The position numbers and the translations under genes are program-made. From Komarekiella delphini-convector SJRDD-AB1 (lineage in GTDB: Bacteria > Cyanobacteriota > Cyanobacteriia > Cyanobacteriales > Nostocaceae): 64,000 nucleotides of DNA. Below are positions 43,886 to 53,694 of this stretch, piece by piece. How positions within the stretch are numbered: position 1 is the stretch's first letter; each line of letters starts with the position of its first letter. The notes under the pieces are model-generated. The model had not been told where the DNA came from, did no database searches, and saw only the letters and a program-made list of their open reading frames with translations. The stretch covers positions 124,671 through 188,670 of the forward strand of contig NZ_VJXY01000010.1 of NCBI RefSeq assembly GCF_014831675.1, in the 5' to 3' direction.

Positions 43886-46072
43886 ATGAAAGCTGAACGC
43901 ACTGATGAAGCGGCGAGACTAGAAGCTCTCCGCCAATATCAAATTCTTGACACAGAACCCGAACCAGCCTACGACAGTCTTGCCCAATTAGCCGCATATA
44001 TTTGTGGCACTCCCATCGCCTTGGTGAATTTCATTGACGAACATCGTCAGTGGTTTAAGGCGAGAGTCGGCTTAGATGTACCAGAAATGCCTCGGAATGT
44101 TGGGTTATCTTACCTTTGTCAAGAACGGCGCGACATTGTGGTAGTTACAGATACATTAGCCGACGAAAAGTTGGCAAATAATCCGGTAGTGACAGCCGAT
44201 CCTTATGTGCGATTTTATGCAGGTGTGCCCCTGATCACTCCCAAGGGAGATGTATTAGGAACTCTGTGTGTGCTTGACCGAGTTCCACGGGAACTGAGCC
44301 AAAAACAAATAGAGGCACTTCTAGCTTTGAGTCGTCAAGTGATTAGCCAGCTAGAACTAAGGCGAAACTTAGCTGAAGTATCCCGTTATGCTGAGGAAGT
44401 AAAGCAAACTGAAACATCCTTACTTGAGAGCGAACAACGGTTGAAGCTAGCATTGCAGACTGCTAGACTCGGTTCCTGGCAACTTGATCTGAAAACAGAG
44501 GAATTGTCTGCATCTAATCAATGCAAGGTCAACTTTGGATTGCCCACCGAAGCTGAGTTTTCCTATGGTATGTTGTTTGAACGTATTCATCCCGACGATC
44601 GCGCCTATGTGCAGGAGTCTGTGAAACAAGCTTTGGAAAATAAGACAGATTATCAGGCAGAGTACCGCAATATCTGGTCTGATGGCAGTGTTCACTGGAT
44701 GTTAGCACGGGGTCGAGGAGTTGACGAGGTTAATGACCCAACTCGGATGATAGGTGTCACACTTGATATTACTGAGCGCAAGCAGGTAGAAGAGGAATTA
44801 AAGCGGCAGAATCGGCGATCGCAACTATTCGCGCAAATTACTGTAAAAATTCGAGAAACTTTACAAATAGAGGAAATTCTCCAGACCACAGTTACAGAGG
44901 TACAAAAACTACTACAAGCTGACCGAGTATTGGTTTTTCAACTGTGGGCTGATGGTTCGGGAACAGTGGTACAAGAGGCAGTGCTACCTGGTTGGCCAGT
45001 AATGCTGGAAAAAAATCTTTTTGACCCCTGCTTTAAAGAAGAATACCTGGAGAGATATCGCCAAGGAAGAGTCAGTGCGATGGAAGACATTGAAAGCGCT
45101 CATATTCAACCTTGCCATCGAGAATTTCTGCAACAGTTTGGTGTCAGATCTAACCTCGTAGTACCGATTCTTGTCAGGGAAGGCATTTGGGGCTTGTTGT
45201 TAGCTCATCAGTGTGCCACCCCCCGCAGGTGGAATAGCTTTGAGATAGAGTTATTACAGCAACTAGCTAACCAAATTGGCATTGCTATATCCCAAGCACA
45301 ATTGTTAGAAAAAGAAACTTGCTACAGTCAGGAACTCGCTCGTTCTAATGCCGAATTAGAACAATTTGCCTATGTGGCCTCCCATGACTTGCAAGAGCCG
45401 TTGCGGATGGTGACTAGTTATTTACAACTGCTAGAGCACAGATATAAAAGCAAACTAGATGCCAATGCCGATCAGTTCATCGCTTACGCTGTAGACGGGG
45501 CACACCGAATGCAGACTCTAATCAACGAGCTATTGAAATATTCGCGTGTTAGCACCCGTGGACAGCCCTTTGTACCAGTTGATTGTAATGCTGTTTTCAA
45601 GCAGGCGATCGCTAATCTGCAAGTGGCGATCGAAGAGAGCGGTGCAGTTATTACCCATGACCCCTTACCCGAAGTGATAGCTGATGCTACTCAACTGACA
45701 CAGGTTTTCCAAAACCTCATTAGCAACGCCATCAAATTCCGCCAAAATCTAACTCCACAAATTCACATCGGGGTAGTCAAAGGGGGTGTAGACGCGGATA
45801 GACAAAGTTTAAATGTTATCCCAGCAAAAGATGAATGGTTGTTTTGGGTGCGCGATAATGGAATTGGTATAGAATCCCAGTATGCCGAACGCATTTTCGT
45901 AATTTTTCAGCGCTTGCACGGTAGAACCAAGTATCCCGGTACTGGAATCGGTCTAGCAATTTGTAAAAAAATTATTGAACGTCACGGCGGCAATATCTGG
46001 GTTGAGTCGGAACCGGGCCAAGGCTCGATTTTCTACTTCACAATTCCAGATAAAGCAGGTAAACAATCGTGA
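43886..46072 (+). CDS. DXCF-type cyanobacteriochrome histidine kinase (GAF-PAS-CBCR GAF-HK)
   Basis: A 728-residue soluble sensor kinase. GAF1 (about 25-160) lacks bilin cysteines. A PAS domain lies at about 190-300. GAF2 (about 315-475) has the DXCF motif DPCF with C382, and a canonical C410-H411 in IQPCHREFL, exactly 28 residues apart, as in blue/green DXCF cyanobacteriochromes. It also has RSNLVVPIL and WGLLLAHQC. The kinase core has H500 ([10 protein letters not shown]), N and G boxes ([18 protein letters not shown]) and a typical HWE-unlike end. The stop overlaps the next gene start by 4 bp. Light sensing is inferred from the two Cys motifs. Confidence 0.9.
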   Translation: MKAERTDEAARLEALRQYQILDTEPEPAYDSLAQLAAYICGTPIALVNFIDEHRQWFKARVGLDVPEMPRNVGLSYLCQERRDIVVVTDTLADEKLANNPVVTADPYVRFYAGVPLITPKGDVLGTLCVLDRVPRELSQKQIEALLALSRQVISQLELRRNLAEVSRYAEEVKQTETSLLESEQRLKLALQTARLGSWQLDLKTEELSASNQCKVNFGLPTEAEFSYGMLFERIHPDDRAYVQESVKQALENKTDYQAEYRNIWSDGSVHWMLARGRGVDEVNDPTRMIGVTLDITERKQVEEELKRQNRRSQLFAQITVKIRETLQIEEILQTTVTEVQKLLQADRVLVFQLWADGSGTVVQEAVLPGWPVMLEKNLFDPCFKEEYLERYRQGRVSAMEDIESAHIQPCHREFLQQFGVRSNLVVPILVREGIWGLLLAHQCATPRRWNSFEIELLQQLANQIGIAISQAQLLEKETCYSQELARSNAELEQFAYVASHDLQEPLRMVTSYLQLLEHRYKSKLDANADQFIAYAVDGAHRMQTLINELLKYSRVSTRGQPFVPVDCNAVFKQAIANLQVAIEESGAVITHDPLPEVIADATQLTQVFQNLISNAIKFRQNLTPQIHIGVVKGGVDADRQSLNVIPAKDEWLFWVRDNGIGIESQYAERIFVIFQRLHGRTKYPGTGIGLAICKKIIERHGGNIWVESEPGQGSIFYFTIPDKAGKQS

Positions 46073-46515
46073 GTGTAAAATCAGCGATTATGCCTATAGA
46101 GGTTTTGTTAGTAGAAGACAATCCTGGCGATGCCCAACTCACGCGGATCGCCCTGGAAGATAGCAAAATCTCAATTCATCTAAATGTGGTCGAAGATGGA
46201 GTAGAGGCAATGGCGTTTCTACGAAAACAGGAAAAATATGCGACAGCAGCACATCCAGACATTGTACTACTTGATTTGAACCTGCCCAAAAAGGACGGAC
46301 GGGAGGTACTAGCAGAAATCAAAACGGATATAAACCTTAAACGTATTCCTGTAGTAGTTCTAACGACTTCCCAAGCCGAAGAAGATATCCTTAAAGCCTA
46401 TAACCTCGCTGCCAACTGCTACATAACTAAACCAGTTGACTTCGATCAATTCGTTAAAATTGTACAATCCATAGAAAATTTTTGGTTTGCAATCGTAAAA
46501 CTGCCACCGGAGTGA
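46069..46515 (+). CDS. Single-domain response regulator (Rcp1-like)
   Basis: A 148-residue stand-alone receiver. [19 protein letters not shown] opens the domain, D69 in [12 protein letters not shown] is the phosphoacceptor, and the Lys is in [12 protein letters not shown]. This is the type that pairs with cyanobacterial phytochromes (Rcp1). GTG 46069 overlaps the kinase stop by 4 bp; ATG 46090 is an alternative start. It is the probable phosphate acceptor of the upstream cyanobacteriochrome kinase. Confidence 0.93.
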   Translation: MSVKSAIMPIEVLLVEDNPGDAQLTRIALEDSKISIHLNVVEDGVEAMAFLRKQEKYATAAHPDIVLLDLNLPKKDGREVLAEIKTDINLKRIPVVVLTTSQAEEDILKAYNLAANCYITKPVDFDQFVKIVQSIENFWFAIVKLPPE

Positions 46516-46520
46516 TGGTA

Positions 46521-48779
46521 ATGGCAGCTAAAATCATTAAAGTTTTGTTAGTAGAAGACAACCCTGGTGATGTCTTATTGTTACAAGAGTTTTTAAAAGA
46601 AGTTACCACAACTAGGGTTGAATTAATGCTCGTTGAGTCGCTTGCTCAAGCGCTCAATTATTTAGCAAAAGAAAGTTTTGATGTAATTCTGTTAGACCTA
46701 TCGTTACCAGATAGCCAAGGGCTGGAAACCTTTGTCAAAACTCATCATCAAACAAAAGCAACTCCGATTATCGTATTGACAGGTATAAACGATGAAACCC
46801 TAGCAATTAGGGCCATGCAGGAGGGAGCGCAGGATTATTTGGTGAAAGGGCAAGTGACTGGCGATTTGCTGGTACGCTCCATGCGTTATGCAATTGAGCG
46901 TCAACGAGCAGATGAGGCACTGCGCCATAGTGAGGAGCGATTTCGGGTCGCTCTGAAAAATTCCCCAATCTTTGTCTACCACCAGGATAGAGAGTTACGT
47001 TATACCTGGGTTTATAACCCTTTCTCTGGGTTAACTATTGAAAACATGTTGGGCAAATATGACTCGGATATCATGCCTGCTGAAGATGCCCAACATCAGA
47101 TCGTGATTAAAAATGGAGTGCTGACTACTGGCATAGGTACGCGAGAAGAAGTATCTATTACCACTGCAACTGGAACTCGATATTACGATTTGACAGTAGA
47201 GCCATTGCGGAATGAATGGCAAGAAGTTGTAGGAGTAACTTGCGCTAGTATCGACATAAGCGATCGCAAACTGGCTGAAGAAAAAATTCGTGAACAAGCA
47301 GCATTACTTGATGTCACCACTGATGCAATTTGCGTGCGAGATTTAAACAATCAAATTCTCTTTTGGAACAAAGGCGCAGAAACACTTTACGGTTGGCGAG
47401 CTCAAGAGGTCTGGGGCAAAAATGCCAGTGAGCTTTTGTATGACGAACATTCACCAGAAATGGAAACGGCTCTATTGCAAGTCATCAGCAAAGGTAAGTG
47501 GCAAGGCGAGTTAACTAAACTTACCAAAACTAACAAAGAAGTTCTTGTAGCCAGTCGTTGGAGTTTAGTGTGCAATCAACAAGGGAGTCCCAAATCAATT
47601 CTCACTGTTGACACAGATATTACCGAGAAAAAACAACTCGAAGCTCAATTGTTTCGTGCCCAACGTTTGGAAAGTATTGGCACTCTGGCTAGTGGCATTG
47701 CTCACGACCTCAATAATATCTTGACGCCGATTCTGGCGGGTGCACAACTGCTACCGCTGAAATTTCCCGATGCTGATGAGCGGACTCGGCATCTCTTAGA
47801 AATTCTGGAAATGAACGCTAAACGTGGAGCTGATTTAGTCAAGCAGGTTTTATCCTTCGCGCGGGGTGTGGAAGGGAAGCGCATCACTTTGCAACTTAGA
47901 CATCTGATTATAGAACTTGCCAAAATTCTCAAAGAGACATTGCCAAAATCCATCGAAATCCTTACTGATGTACCACAAGATTTGTGGACGATTTCTGGAG
48001 ATAGCACCCAAATCCATCAAGTAATGATGAATCTCTGCGTCAATGCCCGTGATGCCATGCCTAATGGCGGCACTTTAAAAATCTCTGCTGAAAATGTGTT
48101 TTTTGACGAAAATTATGCCCGAATGAACCTGGAAGCCAAAATTGGGCCATACGTAGTGATTACTGTTTCCGATACCGGAATTGGCATTCCTGCGGAAATC
48201 TTAGATAGAATTTTCGAGCCATTCTTTACTACAAAAGAAGTGGGAAAAGGCACAGGTTTGGGACTTTCTACCGTGATTGGGATCATCAAAAGCCACGGAG
48301 GTTTTGTAAATGTATATAGTGAAGTAGGAAATGGCACTCGTTTTCATGTATATTTACCAGCCGCAGAGGGAATGGAAAAACTCAGCCTTGAAAGCTGGAC
48401 ACTGCCCAAAGGTCATGGAGAATTGATTCTGGTTGTGGATGATGAACCCGCCATTCAAGAGATTACTAGAACATCGCTGGAAACTCACAACTATCAGACC
48501 ATAATTGCTGATGATGGCATTGAGGCGATCGCACTATACGCCAAACACATGGACAAAATTAGCGCTGTGCTGATGGATATCATGCTACCGACACTAGATG
48601 GTTTAACCGCCATCCGTACCTTACAAAAAATTAATCCACAAGTCAAAATCATTGCTACCAGCGGACTCATGTCTAACAATAAGATCAGCACAATAGCTGA
48701 TATTGGTGTCACTACGTTTTTGCCAAAACCTTATACTGTCAATGAATTATTGCTTGCTTTACAGAAAGTAATGTCGTGA
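46521..48779 (+). CDS. Hybrid histidine kinase REC-PAS-PAS-HK-REC
   Basis: About 752 residues. ATG 46521 is chosen because GGAG at 46509-46512 is 8 bases upstream; the frame is open further up. REC1 has D59 (ILLDLSLPDS). Two PAS domains lie at about 130-250 and 255-375. The dimerisation His is H395 (GIAHDLNNILTPI), typical of NtrB-like kinases. The ATPase domain spans about 490-615 and REC2 has D686 (LMDIMLPTLDG). A receiver at both ends suits a relay that takes phosphate from the upstream photoreceptor and passes it on; no output domain is present. Confidence 0.92.
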   Translation: MAAKIIKVLLVEDNPGDVLLLQEFLKEVTTTRVELMLVESLAQALNYLAKESFDVILLDLSLPDSQGLETFVKTHHQTKATPIIVLTGINDETLAIRAMQEGAQDYLVKGQVTGDLLVRSMRYAIERQRADEALRHSEERFRVALKNSPIFVYHQDRELRYTWVYNPFSGLTIENMLGKYDSDIMPAEDAQHQIVIKNGVLTTGIGTREEVSITTATGTRYYDLTVEPLRNEWQEVVGVTCASIDISDRKLAEEKIREQAALLDVTTDAICVRDLNNQILFWNKGAETLYGWRAQEVWGKNASELLYDEHSPEMETALLQVISKGKWQGELTKLTKTNKEVLVASRWSLVCNQQGSPKSILTVDTDITEKKQLEAQLFRAQRLESIGTLASGIAHDLNNILTPILAGAQLLPLKFPDADERTRHLLEILEMNAKRGADLVKQVLSFARGVEGKRITLQLRHLIIELAKILKETLPKSIEILTDVPQDLWTISGDSTQIHQVMMNLCVNARDAMPNGGTLKISAENVFFDENYARMNLEAKIGPYVVITVSDTGIGIPAEILDRIFEPFFTTKEVGKGTGLGLSTVIGIIKSHGGFVNVYSEVGNGTRFHVYLPAAEGMEKLSLESWTLPKGHGELILVVDDEPAIQEITRTSLETHNYQTIIADDGIEAIALYAKHMDKISAVLMDIMLPTLDGLTAIRTLQKINPQVKIIATSGLMSNNKISTIADIGVTTFLPKPYTVNELLLALQKVMS

Positions 48780-49481
48780 CAGGCTGCTTTGTCCAAATAG
48801 AGCGATCGCTGGGAATTGCTATGATTGAGCATCGATTAACATCCTTTTCTTAGCTTTTTTTGAGGCAGCAAGGCGTTGATGAAGTTACGCGTTCACAGAC
48901 TATACCATTCTACACACTTAACCTTTGAGGAGTATTACAAGGATAAATTCGATATAATCGACTAGTTCCCATTAATTCGTCTTCACATTGTTAGTGTAAA
49001 CTGTCTTATAAAACCTGTCTTCATAGCTAGCTCGACTTCATAAGAATGATGCTGCATAACTGATGCATATAACTATTTTATTTAATACTCATTTGCTATT
49101 ATTGAGCCATCAAATCTATAATTTGGTGGAGATCTTAAACTCGTTTATTTATCTGCCAATCGCTAACAGCACATCTGAGTTCTGGCGACTGACGCATGGA
49201 TTTTTTATTGATAACGTCAAAACTTAATTGCTTAAAGAGGGAGTGGGGTGCAGAGAGTAGGAAATTCCCGCCTTTTAAAACCGGGGATTTAACGAAGACG
49301 CCTTATGTATTGGGCGTAGCCTCTGGACATAAATCTTTTTTATTATTCCAATTTCATGTTTAAAAACAGTTACTCTTAACCATTTGTTCGGGTGGTTCTT
49401 CCACTATTTCCTACTCCCTGTTTCGAAGGGGGTTAGTAATTATGATGATTTATATATTTATTCAACCAATGATTCCTAAGC
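48780..49481. other. 700-bp gene-free stretch
   Basis: AT-rich DNA with one short GC-richer segment near 49260-49325 (CGCCTTTTAAAACCGGGG, then TTGGGCGTAGCCTC). No coding frame and no strong terminator were found. Confidence 0.4.
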
Positions 49482-50480
49482 ATGAATAAATTATTGACTC
49501 TTGCTATACCTACTTATAACCGTGCAAATTTACTTGATAAACAATTAGCATGGCTAGCTCAAGCTATCAAAGGTTTTGAATCTGATTGCGAAATCTTTAT
49601 TTCTGACAACTGTTCCACAGATAATACCCAAGAAATAATTAAAAAGTGGCAATTAATTATTGACAATGTAATATTTAAATCAAATAAAAATAATAAGAAT
49701 ATAGGGGTAATGGGTAATATTGCTTGTTGCTTAAAAGCTACAACTACCAAATATGTTTGGACAATTGGTGATGATGACCCCATTCAGGAGAATACCCTAA
49801 ATTATCTGTTAACAACCTTGAAAAAACATTCAGATTTAGCACTAATTTTTTTAAACTTCTCTGGACGTGATAAACGAACAGGACAAATAGTTGTAGAGCG
49901 CTGGTTGAATAGTGATAACGACGAACCAAAAATTGATGGTAGAGAAGTATTCCAAGGTTATCTGAACAATAATTTCGGTGGCATACTTTTTATTTCAGCA
50001 GCAATTTATCAAACAAATGTGGTGCAATGCGCTCTACAAAAGTGGCCGTCTGCCACTACTAACTGGGCATCTCAAGCATATTGGGCTGGGTTTTGTGCTG
50101 CTCATGGCAGTGTAATTGTCACTAAAGACATTTATTTAGAATGTACTATGGGCGCTAGTCTTTTAGATCTTGACCCAACATGGAACTTGAAGATGCGATA
50201 CGCTTATATACCTGAAGTTTATATAAAGCTACTAACAATAGGGTATCCTAATAAATTTTGTCGAGAAATGATTTGGCAAAATTTCAGACAGAAAACTGAT
50301 TGGAAAATATTTTTAGGTGCTTTGAAACGATGGCCTTTCTTAACAATAAAGATATTTATTCATTACCTGGTTTTATTAACTATATCAGGTCGCACCTATA
50401 GCCCAGGTGCAAAAATTTCCTGTACAAATAGCATGGCGGACAATGGATTGGGAAAATTACGTAAACGTAGGTGTAGATAA
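49482..50480 (+). CDS. Family 2 glycosyltransferase
   Basis: A 332-residue GT-A glycosyltransferase. LAIPTYNRANLLDKQLAWL at 7-25 and CEIFISDNCSTDNTQEI are the nucleotide-sugar blocks. The DXD-like motif is WTIGDDDP near 93. Donor and acceptor are not predictable. It is isolated between gene-free regions, and an AT-rich composition with many AAA/ATA codons sets it off from neighbours, perhaps indicating transfer. Confidence 0.85.
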   Translation: MNKLLTLAIPTYNRANLLDKQLAWLAQAIKGFESDCEIFISDNCSTDNTQEIIKKWQLIIDNVIFKSNKNNKNIGVMGNIACCLKATTTKYVWTIGDDDPIQENTLNYLLTTLKKHSDLALIFLNFSGRDKRTGQIVVERWLNSDNDEPKIDGREVFQGYLNNNFGGILFISAAIYQTNVVQCALQKWPSATTNWASQAYWAGFCAAHGSVIVTKDIYLECTMGASLLDLDPTWNLKMRYAYIPEVYIKLLTIGYPNKFCREMIWQNFRQKTDWKIFLGALKRWPFLTIKIFIHYLVLLTISGRTYSPGAKISCTNSMADNGLGKLRKRRCR

Positions 50481-50499
50481 ATACAGGATTAGTGATTGC

Positions 50500-50871
50500 T
50501 AAGACTTACGCACTGAAGGCTGAAACCTAGATCCCCCCTAGCCCACGCCAGTCGCTCATGGGGAGCCACCCCCTTGCGGAGGTTCCCGACGCTCAATGAC
50601 TCGCTCTAAGCGTTGGCGCAGCCTCAAAGTAGAGAAGCCATGCCGTAAAGCCTGCGGCATGGCTTCGCTTAAGGCGAAGCCTCTGTCTACGACACGCTAC
50701 GCGAACGAACAGAAGGCTTTACGCTGCGCTATCCGTTGTGGGGAGTGGCGTGGAAACCCCCTTGGCGCAGCCTCAAAGTAGAGAAGACCGTGCTGGCTCC
50801 CCTTCAAAAGGGGGGCTTTATAAATTCCCCCCTTTTGTAGGGGGTTGGGGGATCTGAGTGCGTAAGTTCTG
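50500..50871. repeat. Composite repeat with inverted ends
   Basis: GACTTACGCACT at 50503-50514 and AGTGCGTAAGTTC at 50857-50869 are inverted ends. Inside are GC-rich palindromes (GCATGGCTTCGCTTAAGGCG, ACACGCTACGCGAACGAAC) and a 25-bp direct repeat starting TTGGCGCAGCCTC at 50613 and 50762. An inverted CCCCCTTTTG-type pair lies near 50810-50845. No gene is present. Confidence 0.65.
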
Positions 50872-50921
50872 ATTACAAAGGTGCGATAGCGCGAGAGCAC
50901 CCACCGTTGGCATCGCCGATT

Positions 50922-51104
50922 ATGACCAAGCGATACGCATGGGTTGTACTTTTAGAAGCCGACATCCAAGGAGCTAACCTGAGTGGAGCCAACTTGGCAG
51001 GAGCTAACTTATTACAAGCTAACTTGTCAAGAGCTAACCTTTATCAATCGAACCTATCACAAGCCAATCTCCAAGGAACTAATTTGTCACAATGTTTAGC
51101 ATGA
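50922..51104 (+). CDS. Short pentapeptide-repeat protein
   Basis: A 60-residue protein from ATG 50922. After [17 protein letters not shown] come about seven A(N/D)LxG-type pentapeptides ([20 protein letters not shown] and so on), which would fold as a short beta-helix. The function is unknown. Its upstream edge touches a composite repeat and its end lies beside a transposase remnant, so it may be a fragment. Confidence 0.55.
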   Translation: MTKRYAWVVLLEADIQGANLSGANLAGANLLQANLSRANLYQSNLSQANLQGTNLSQCLA

Positions 51105-51108
51105 CTAA

Positions 51109-51423
51109 CCAATTTTCGAAGATGGCACATGGGAACGTGTAAACCATAAGCTACAACAATGGGTACGTGTTGTGGAAAACAGAGAACCTAATCCCAGCGT
51201 GGTAATAGTGGATTGCCATTTTCTATTTGATGCTCAAGGAAAATTAATTTATGGCGTTGCTGAATCATAGGATGATTTCTCCCATTTTGGAACGAATTAT
51301 CAATGGTTTTATCCGCCAATTCATCCCGCATTTATGCAACGCCTAATTTATGAATATCGCGATCGCGGTATTCTTGGTTTTGCCGAAAATATGAGTAATC
51401 CCTTATCTTTTTTGTATAAGTAA
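51109..51423 (+). pseudogene. IS5-like transposase fragment interrupted by a MITE
   Basis: The frame from 51109 reads PIFEDGTWERVNHKLQQWVR, then VVENREPNPSVVIVD, a strong match to the middle of IS5-family transposases. It continues CHFLFDAQGKLIY up to the MITE at 51253. Skipping the MITE and one copy of its 8-bp duplication restores an open frame (EYRDRGILGFAENMSNPLSF) to TAA 51421-51423. The part after IVD does not look like IS5, so the host sequence may be chimeric. Confidence 0.55.
51253..51343. mobile_element. 91-bp MITE with 8-bp target duplication
   Basis: Ends GGCGTTGCTGAATCATAGGA and, read inward, GGCGTTGCATAAATGCGGGA are terminal inverted repeats. TAATTTAT is duplicated exactly on both sides (51245-51252 and 51344-51351). 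It brings an in-frame TAG into the host frame. It is related by its ends to the element at 2438-2769. Confidence 0.8.
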
Positions 51424-51569
51424 TTCATTATCATTAAAATTAAATCGTTGAGAATCAAATTTAGACAGGAGCTTTATCGGTAATCAATCCCGTAATTAAC
51501 CAAAGGGATGATTGAATAGTTTTAAGTATATGCCCAGCAATTTAACTTTTGCTCACTATCGGGAAATCT

Positions 51570-52373
51570 CTATTGACCACCAGTAACCTCCAAGTTAAAC
51601 CCGGTTATGTAACTTGCTTCGTCGCTCATCAGAAACGCTACCCCATTTGCTACCTCTGCCAAACTTCCCAAGCGCCGCATTGGCACTGAATTAATCATCT
51701 GTTGCTCAACTATTTTGGGGTCAGCATCAAAGTACTGAGAACCCACTGCTGCTTGTAATTCTGTTTGCCGCGTCCACATAAAACCAGGGCCAATCAGCGC
51801 CGGAGACAGTGCATTTACCCTGATGCTGTAAGGAGCCAAGTCTTTGGCTGCTGTCTGAGTCATTCCAATAACCGCAAACTTAGAAGCACCATAAGCTAAC
51901 ATATTTGGCGGCCCGACTACGCCTGCATAACTCGCCATGTTAACGATCGCACCTCCACCGCCAGAACGCAAGTACTGTGCGGCTACTTTCAGAACGTGAA
52001 AAACGCCAACAACGTTAATATTAATTACCTTTTGAAAGTCATCATCAGGATATTCGTCTACTTTGGCAAACGCTCCTTGATAACCCGCGTTATTAAATAC
52101 ATAGTCGATCCGCCCAAACTGCTCAAAAGCGCCAGTAAAAGCTTTGGTAACATCATCAGCAGCCGTCACATCACAGCGAAATGTGCCAACTGGAACGTTG
52201 TAGCTTTTTAGTTCCTCAGCCACATCTACCATCTTTGGTTCATTCAAATCTAGCAAGGCTATTCCTGCCCCATTAGCAGCAAAACGCTTTGCAGTAGCCT
52301 TGCCAATATCTCCTGCACCACCAGTAATTAGGATGGTCTTACCTGCAAACTGATAGGTTGCTTTTGCCGTCAT
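51570..52373 (-). CDS. SDR family oxidoreductase
   Basis: A 267-residue classical short-chain dehydrogenase. The cofactor motif is ILITGGAGDIGKATAKRFA at 14-32 (TGxxxDIG variant). NNAG is near 90, the catalytic Ser is in IVNMASYAG, and the Tyr/Lys pair in AYGASKFAVIGMTQ. It ends SYITGFNLEVTGGQ. The substrate is unknown. Isolated on the minus strand. Confidence 0.9.
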   Translation of the reverse strand: MTAKATYQFAGKTILITGGAGDIGKATAKRFAANGAGIALLDLNEPKMVDVAEELKSYNVPVGTFRCDVTAADDVTKAFTGAFEQFGRIDYVFNNAGYQGAFAKVDEYPDDDFQKVININVVGVFHVLKVAAQYLRSGGGGAIVNMASYAGVVGPPNMLAYGASKFAVIGMTQTAAKDLAPYSIRVNALSPALIGPGFMWTRQTELQAAVGSQYFDADPKIVEQQMINSVPMRRLGSLAEVANGVAFLMSDEASYITGFNLEVTGGQ

Positions 52374-52566
52374 ATTTTTAACCTTTTATTGAAGAATTAT
52401 TGCCAGAAGTGTGATGGGCTACGCCCCGACGGAGGCGATCGCAAAGCTACCTTTTATTTACACTAAAGGACTTAAATAGAACAACTACCCTCGGTTTAGC
52501 ATGATACACAAAATTAACCTTGCAATTGACCTAACTTAATACCACTGAACCAAAAGAGGTAGAATT
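52374..52566. other. Upstream region of the SDR gene
   Basis: A short gap with a GGGCTACGCCCCGACGGAGG-type palindromic motif at about 52415-52435, of the same class as the other GC-rich repeats in the window. Confidence 0.4.
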
Positions 52567-52867
52567 ATGGCTAAATCAGCTTCTAAACGTCAAAAATCCA
52601 CCATCTCTGCATTCCGAGAGGAAAGTGGAGCGAGCGTTGTTTGAAGCGGGAAAGATACTGATGGAACTCCGCGATGAGCTATGCCCCACTGTAGGCGATC
52701 GCAGATTATATCGCTCAACGCACAGAACCTTTGATGAGTATTGTTTAAAAATCAAAAGTCGCCATAGGAGGGCGTTTGCAAAGTGTCTCGTAGAGAGGCT
52801 TGTATTCCATTCTTTCAATCAAAAATATAAGCTAACCAAAAAGCAGCAAGCAGTCCGAAATATTTAG
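52567..52867 (+). pseudogene. Frameshifted plasmid-type hypothetical gene
   Basis: ATG 52567 gives MAKSASKRQKSTISAFRE and then runs into a stop. In another frame the sequence continues KVERALFEAGKILMELRDEL, then RRLYRSTHRTFDEYC, the pattern of a helical protein I associate with Nostoc plasmids and mobile regions. The C-terminal part is degenerate. A frameshift near 52620 and probable small insertions make it non-functional. Confidence 0.5.
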
Positions 52868-52910
52868 AACAAGGTAAAATGCGGATGAAATTGTATTGAA
52901 TAATTGCCTC

Positions 52911-53330
52911 ATGAGTATAGGAATTAAATTTATCAATCCCGAAGGGCTATACGATCCATCTATGAATGGCTATACCCATGTAGTAAGTGCTCCAGTAGGA
53001 TCAACTACTGTCTACATTTCTGGTCAAGGTGGTGAGGATGAAAACGGGAACCTTGCTATTGATGATTTTGCATCTCAGTTGAAGCAAGCATTTACGAATT
53101 TACGAACTGCATTAGCTGGAGCTGGTGCTAGACCAGACGAAGTAGTAAAAATTACAGTTTTAATAGTCAATCATGATGAGTCTAAACTACAACTATTGAC
53201 CACGGAAGTTCAATCAATGTGGAGTAATCAACCGCCTGCTTGTACATTGATTCCTGTACCAAGACTAGCGTTGGATGCAATGTTGTTTGAAATTGAAGCA
53301 ATTGCTGTAATTGCTACAGACGTTCCTTGA
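52911..53330 (+). CDS. RidA family protein
   Basis: About 139 residues from ATG 52911; an upstream TTG at 52896 adds five. The fold and motifs are those of the RidA/YjgF family: VYISGQGGEDENGNL, then QLKQAFTNLRTALAGAGA, VVKITVLIVNHDESK, and PPACTLIPVPRLALDAMLFE with the conserved Arg. RidA deaminates reactive enamines/imines formed by PLP enzymes; the variant active site makes the exact activity uncertain. Confidence 0.85.
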   Translation: MSIGIKFINPEGLYDPSMNGYTHVVSAPVGSTTVYISGQGGEDENGNLAIDDFASQLKQAFTNLRTALAGAGARPDEVVKITVLIVNHDESKLQLLTTEVQSMWSNQPPACTLIPVPRLALDAMLFEIEAIAVIATDVP

Positions 53331-53694
53331 GCGAACAATCTCCAAGGATAATCGAATTAGAGCGATGTCTGGCGACAAGCCGCTTTGCGTCTACGCGTGC
53401 ATTCAGAAATTTAAACTACTTTGAGAAGATTTCTGATCAACTCGACCAGATTTCTAAGCTTGCTCATATCACCCTCGCCTCTGCACTTGGCTTGGAGATT
53501 CGTCTGCCTGAACTGCAATGGCGGCAGAATTTTCCTCAATTTGCTCAATGATATGATGAATTTTCTAGACGAGAGTCCCTGCAAGCGATTCAACCAGAGT
53601 CATAAGAAATTTAAAATTTTAAAAAGCTTATTCAGGTCTCAAGAAATCTTTTTAGCAATTTTAGTCACAGAAAAGCTTTCATCTTCGACTATGG
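53331..53694. other. Stretch without a secure gene
   Basis: A 74-codon frame overlapping the RidA stop (TTG start, 53327-53551) is open but resembles nothing known and contains a CTACGCG-type repeat motif. The rest is AT-rich. I treat it as non-coding or decayed. Confidence 0.35.

Noticed and set aside
53327-53551. 74-codon frame overlapping the RidA stop
   Set aside because: TTG start, no family, and it includes a GC-rich repeat motif; coding status could not be supported.
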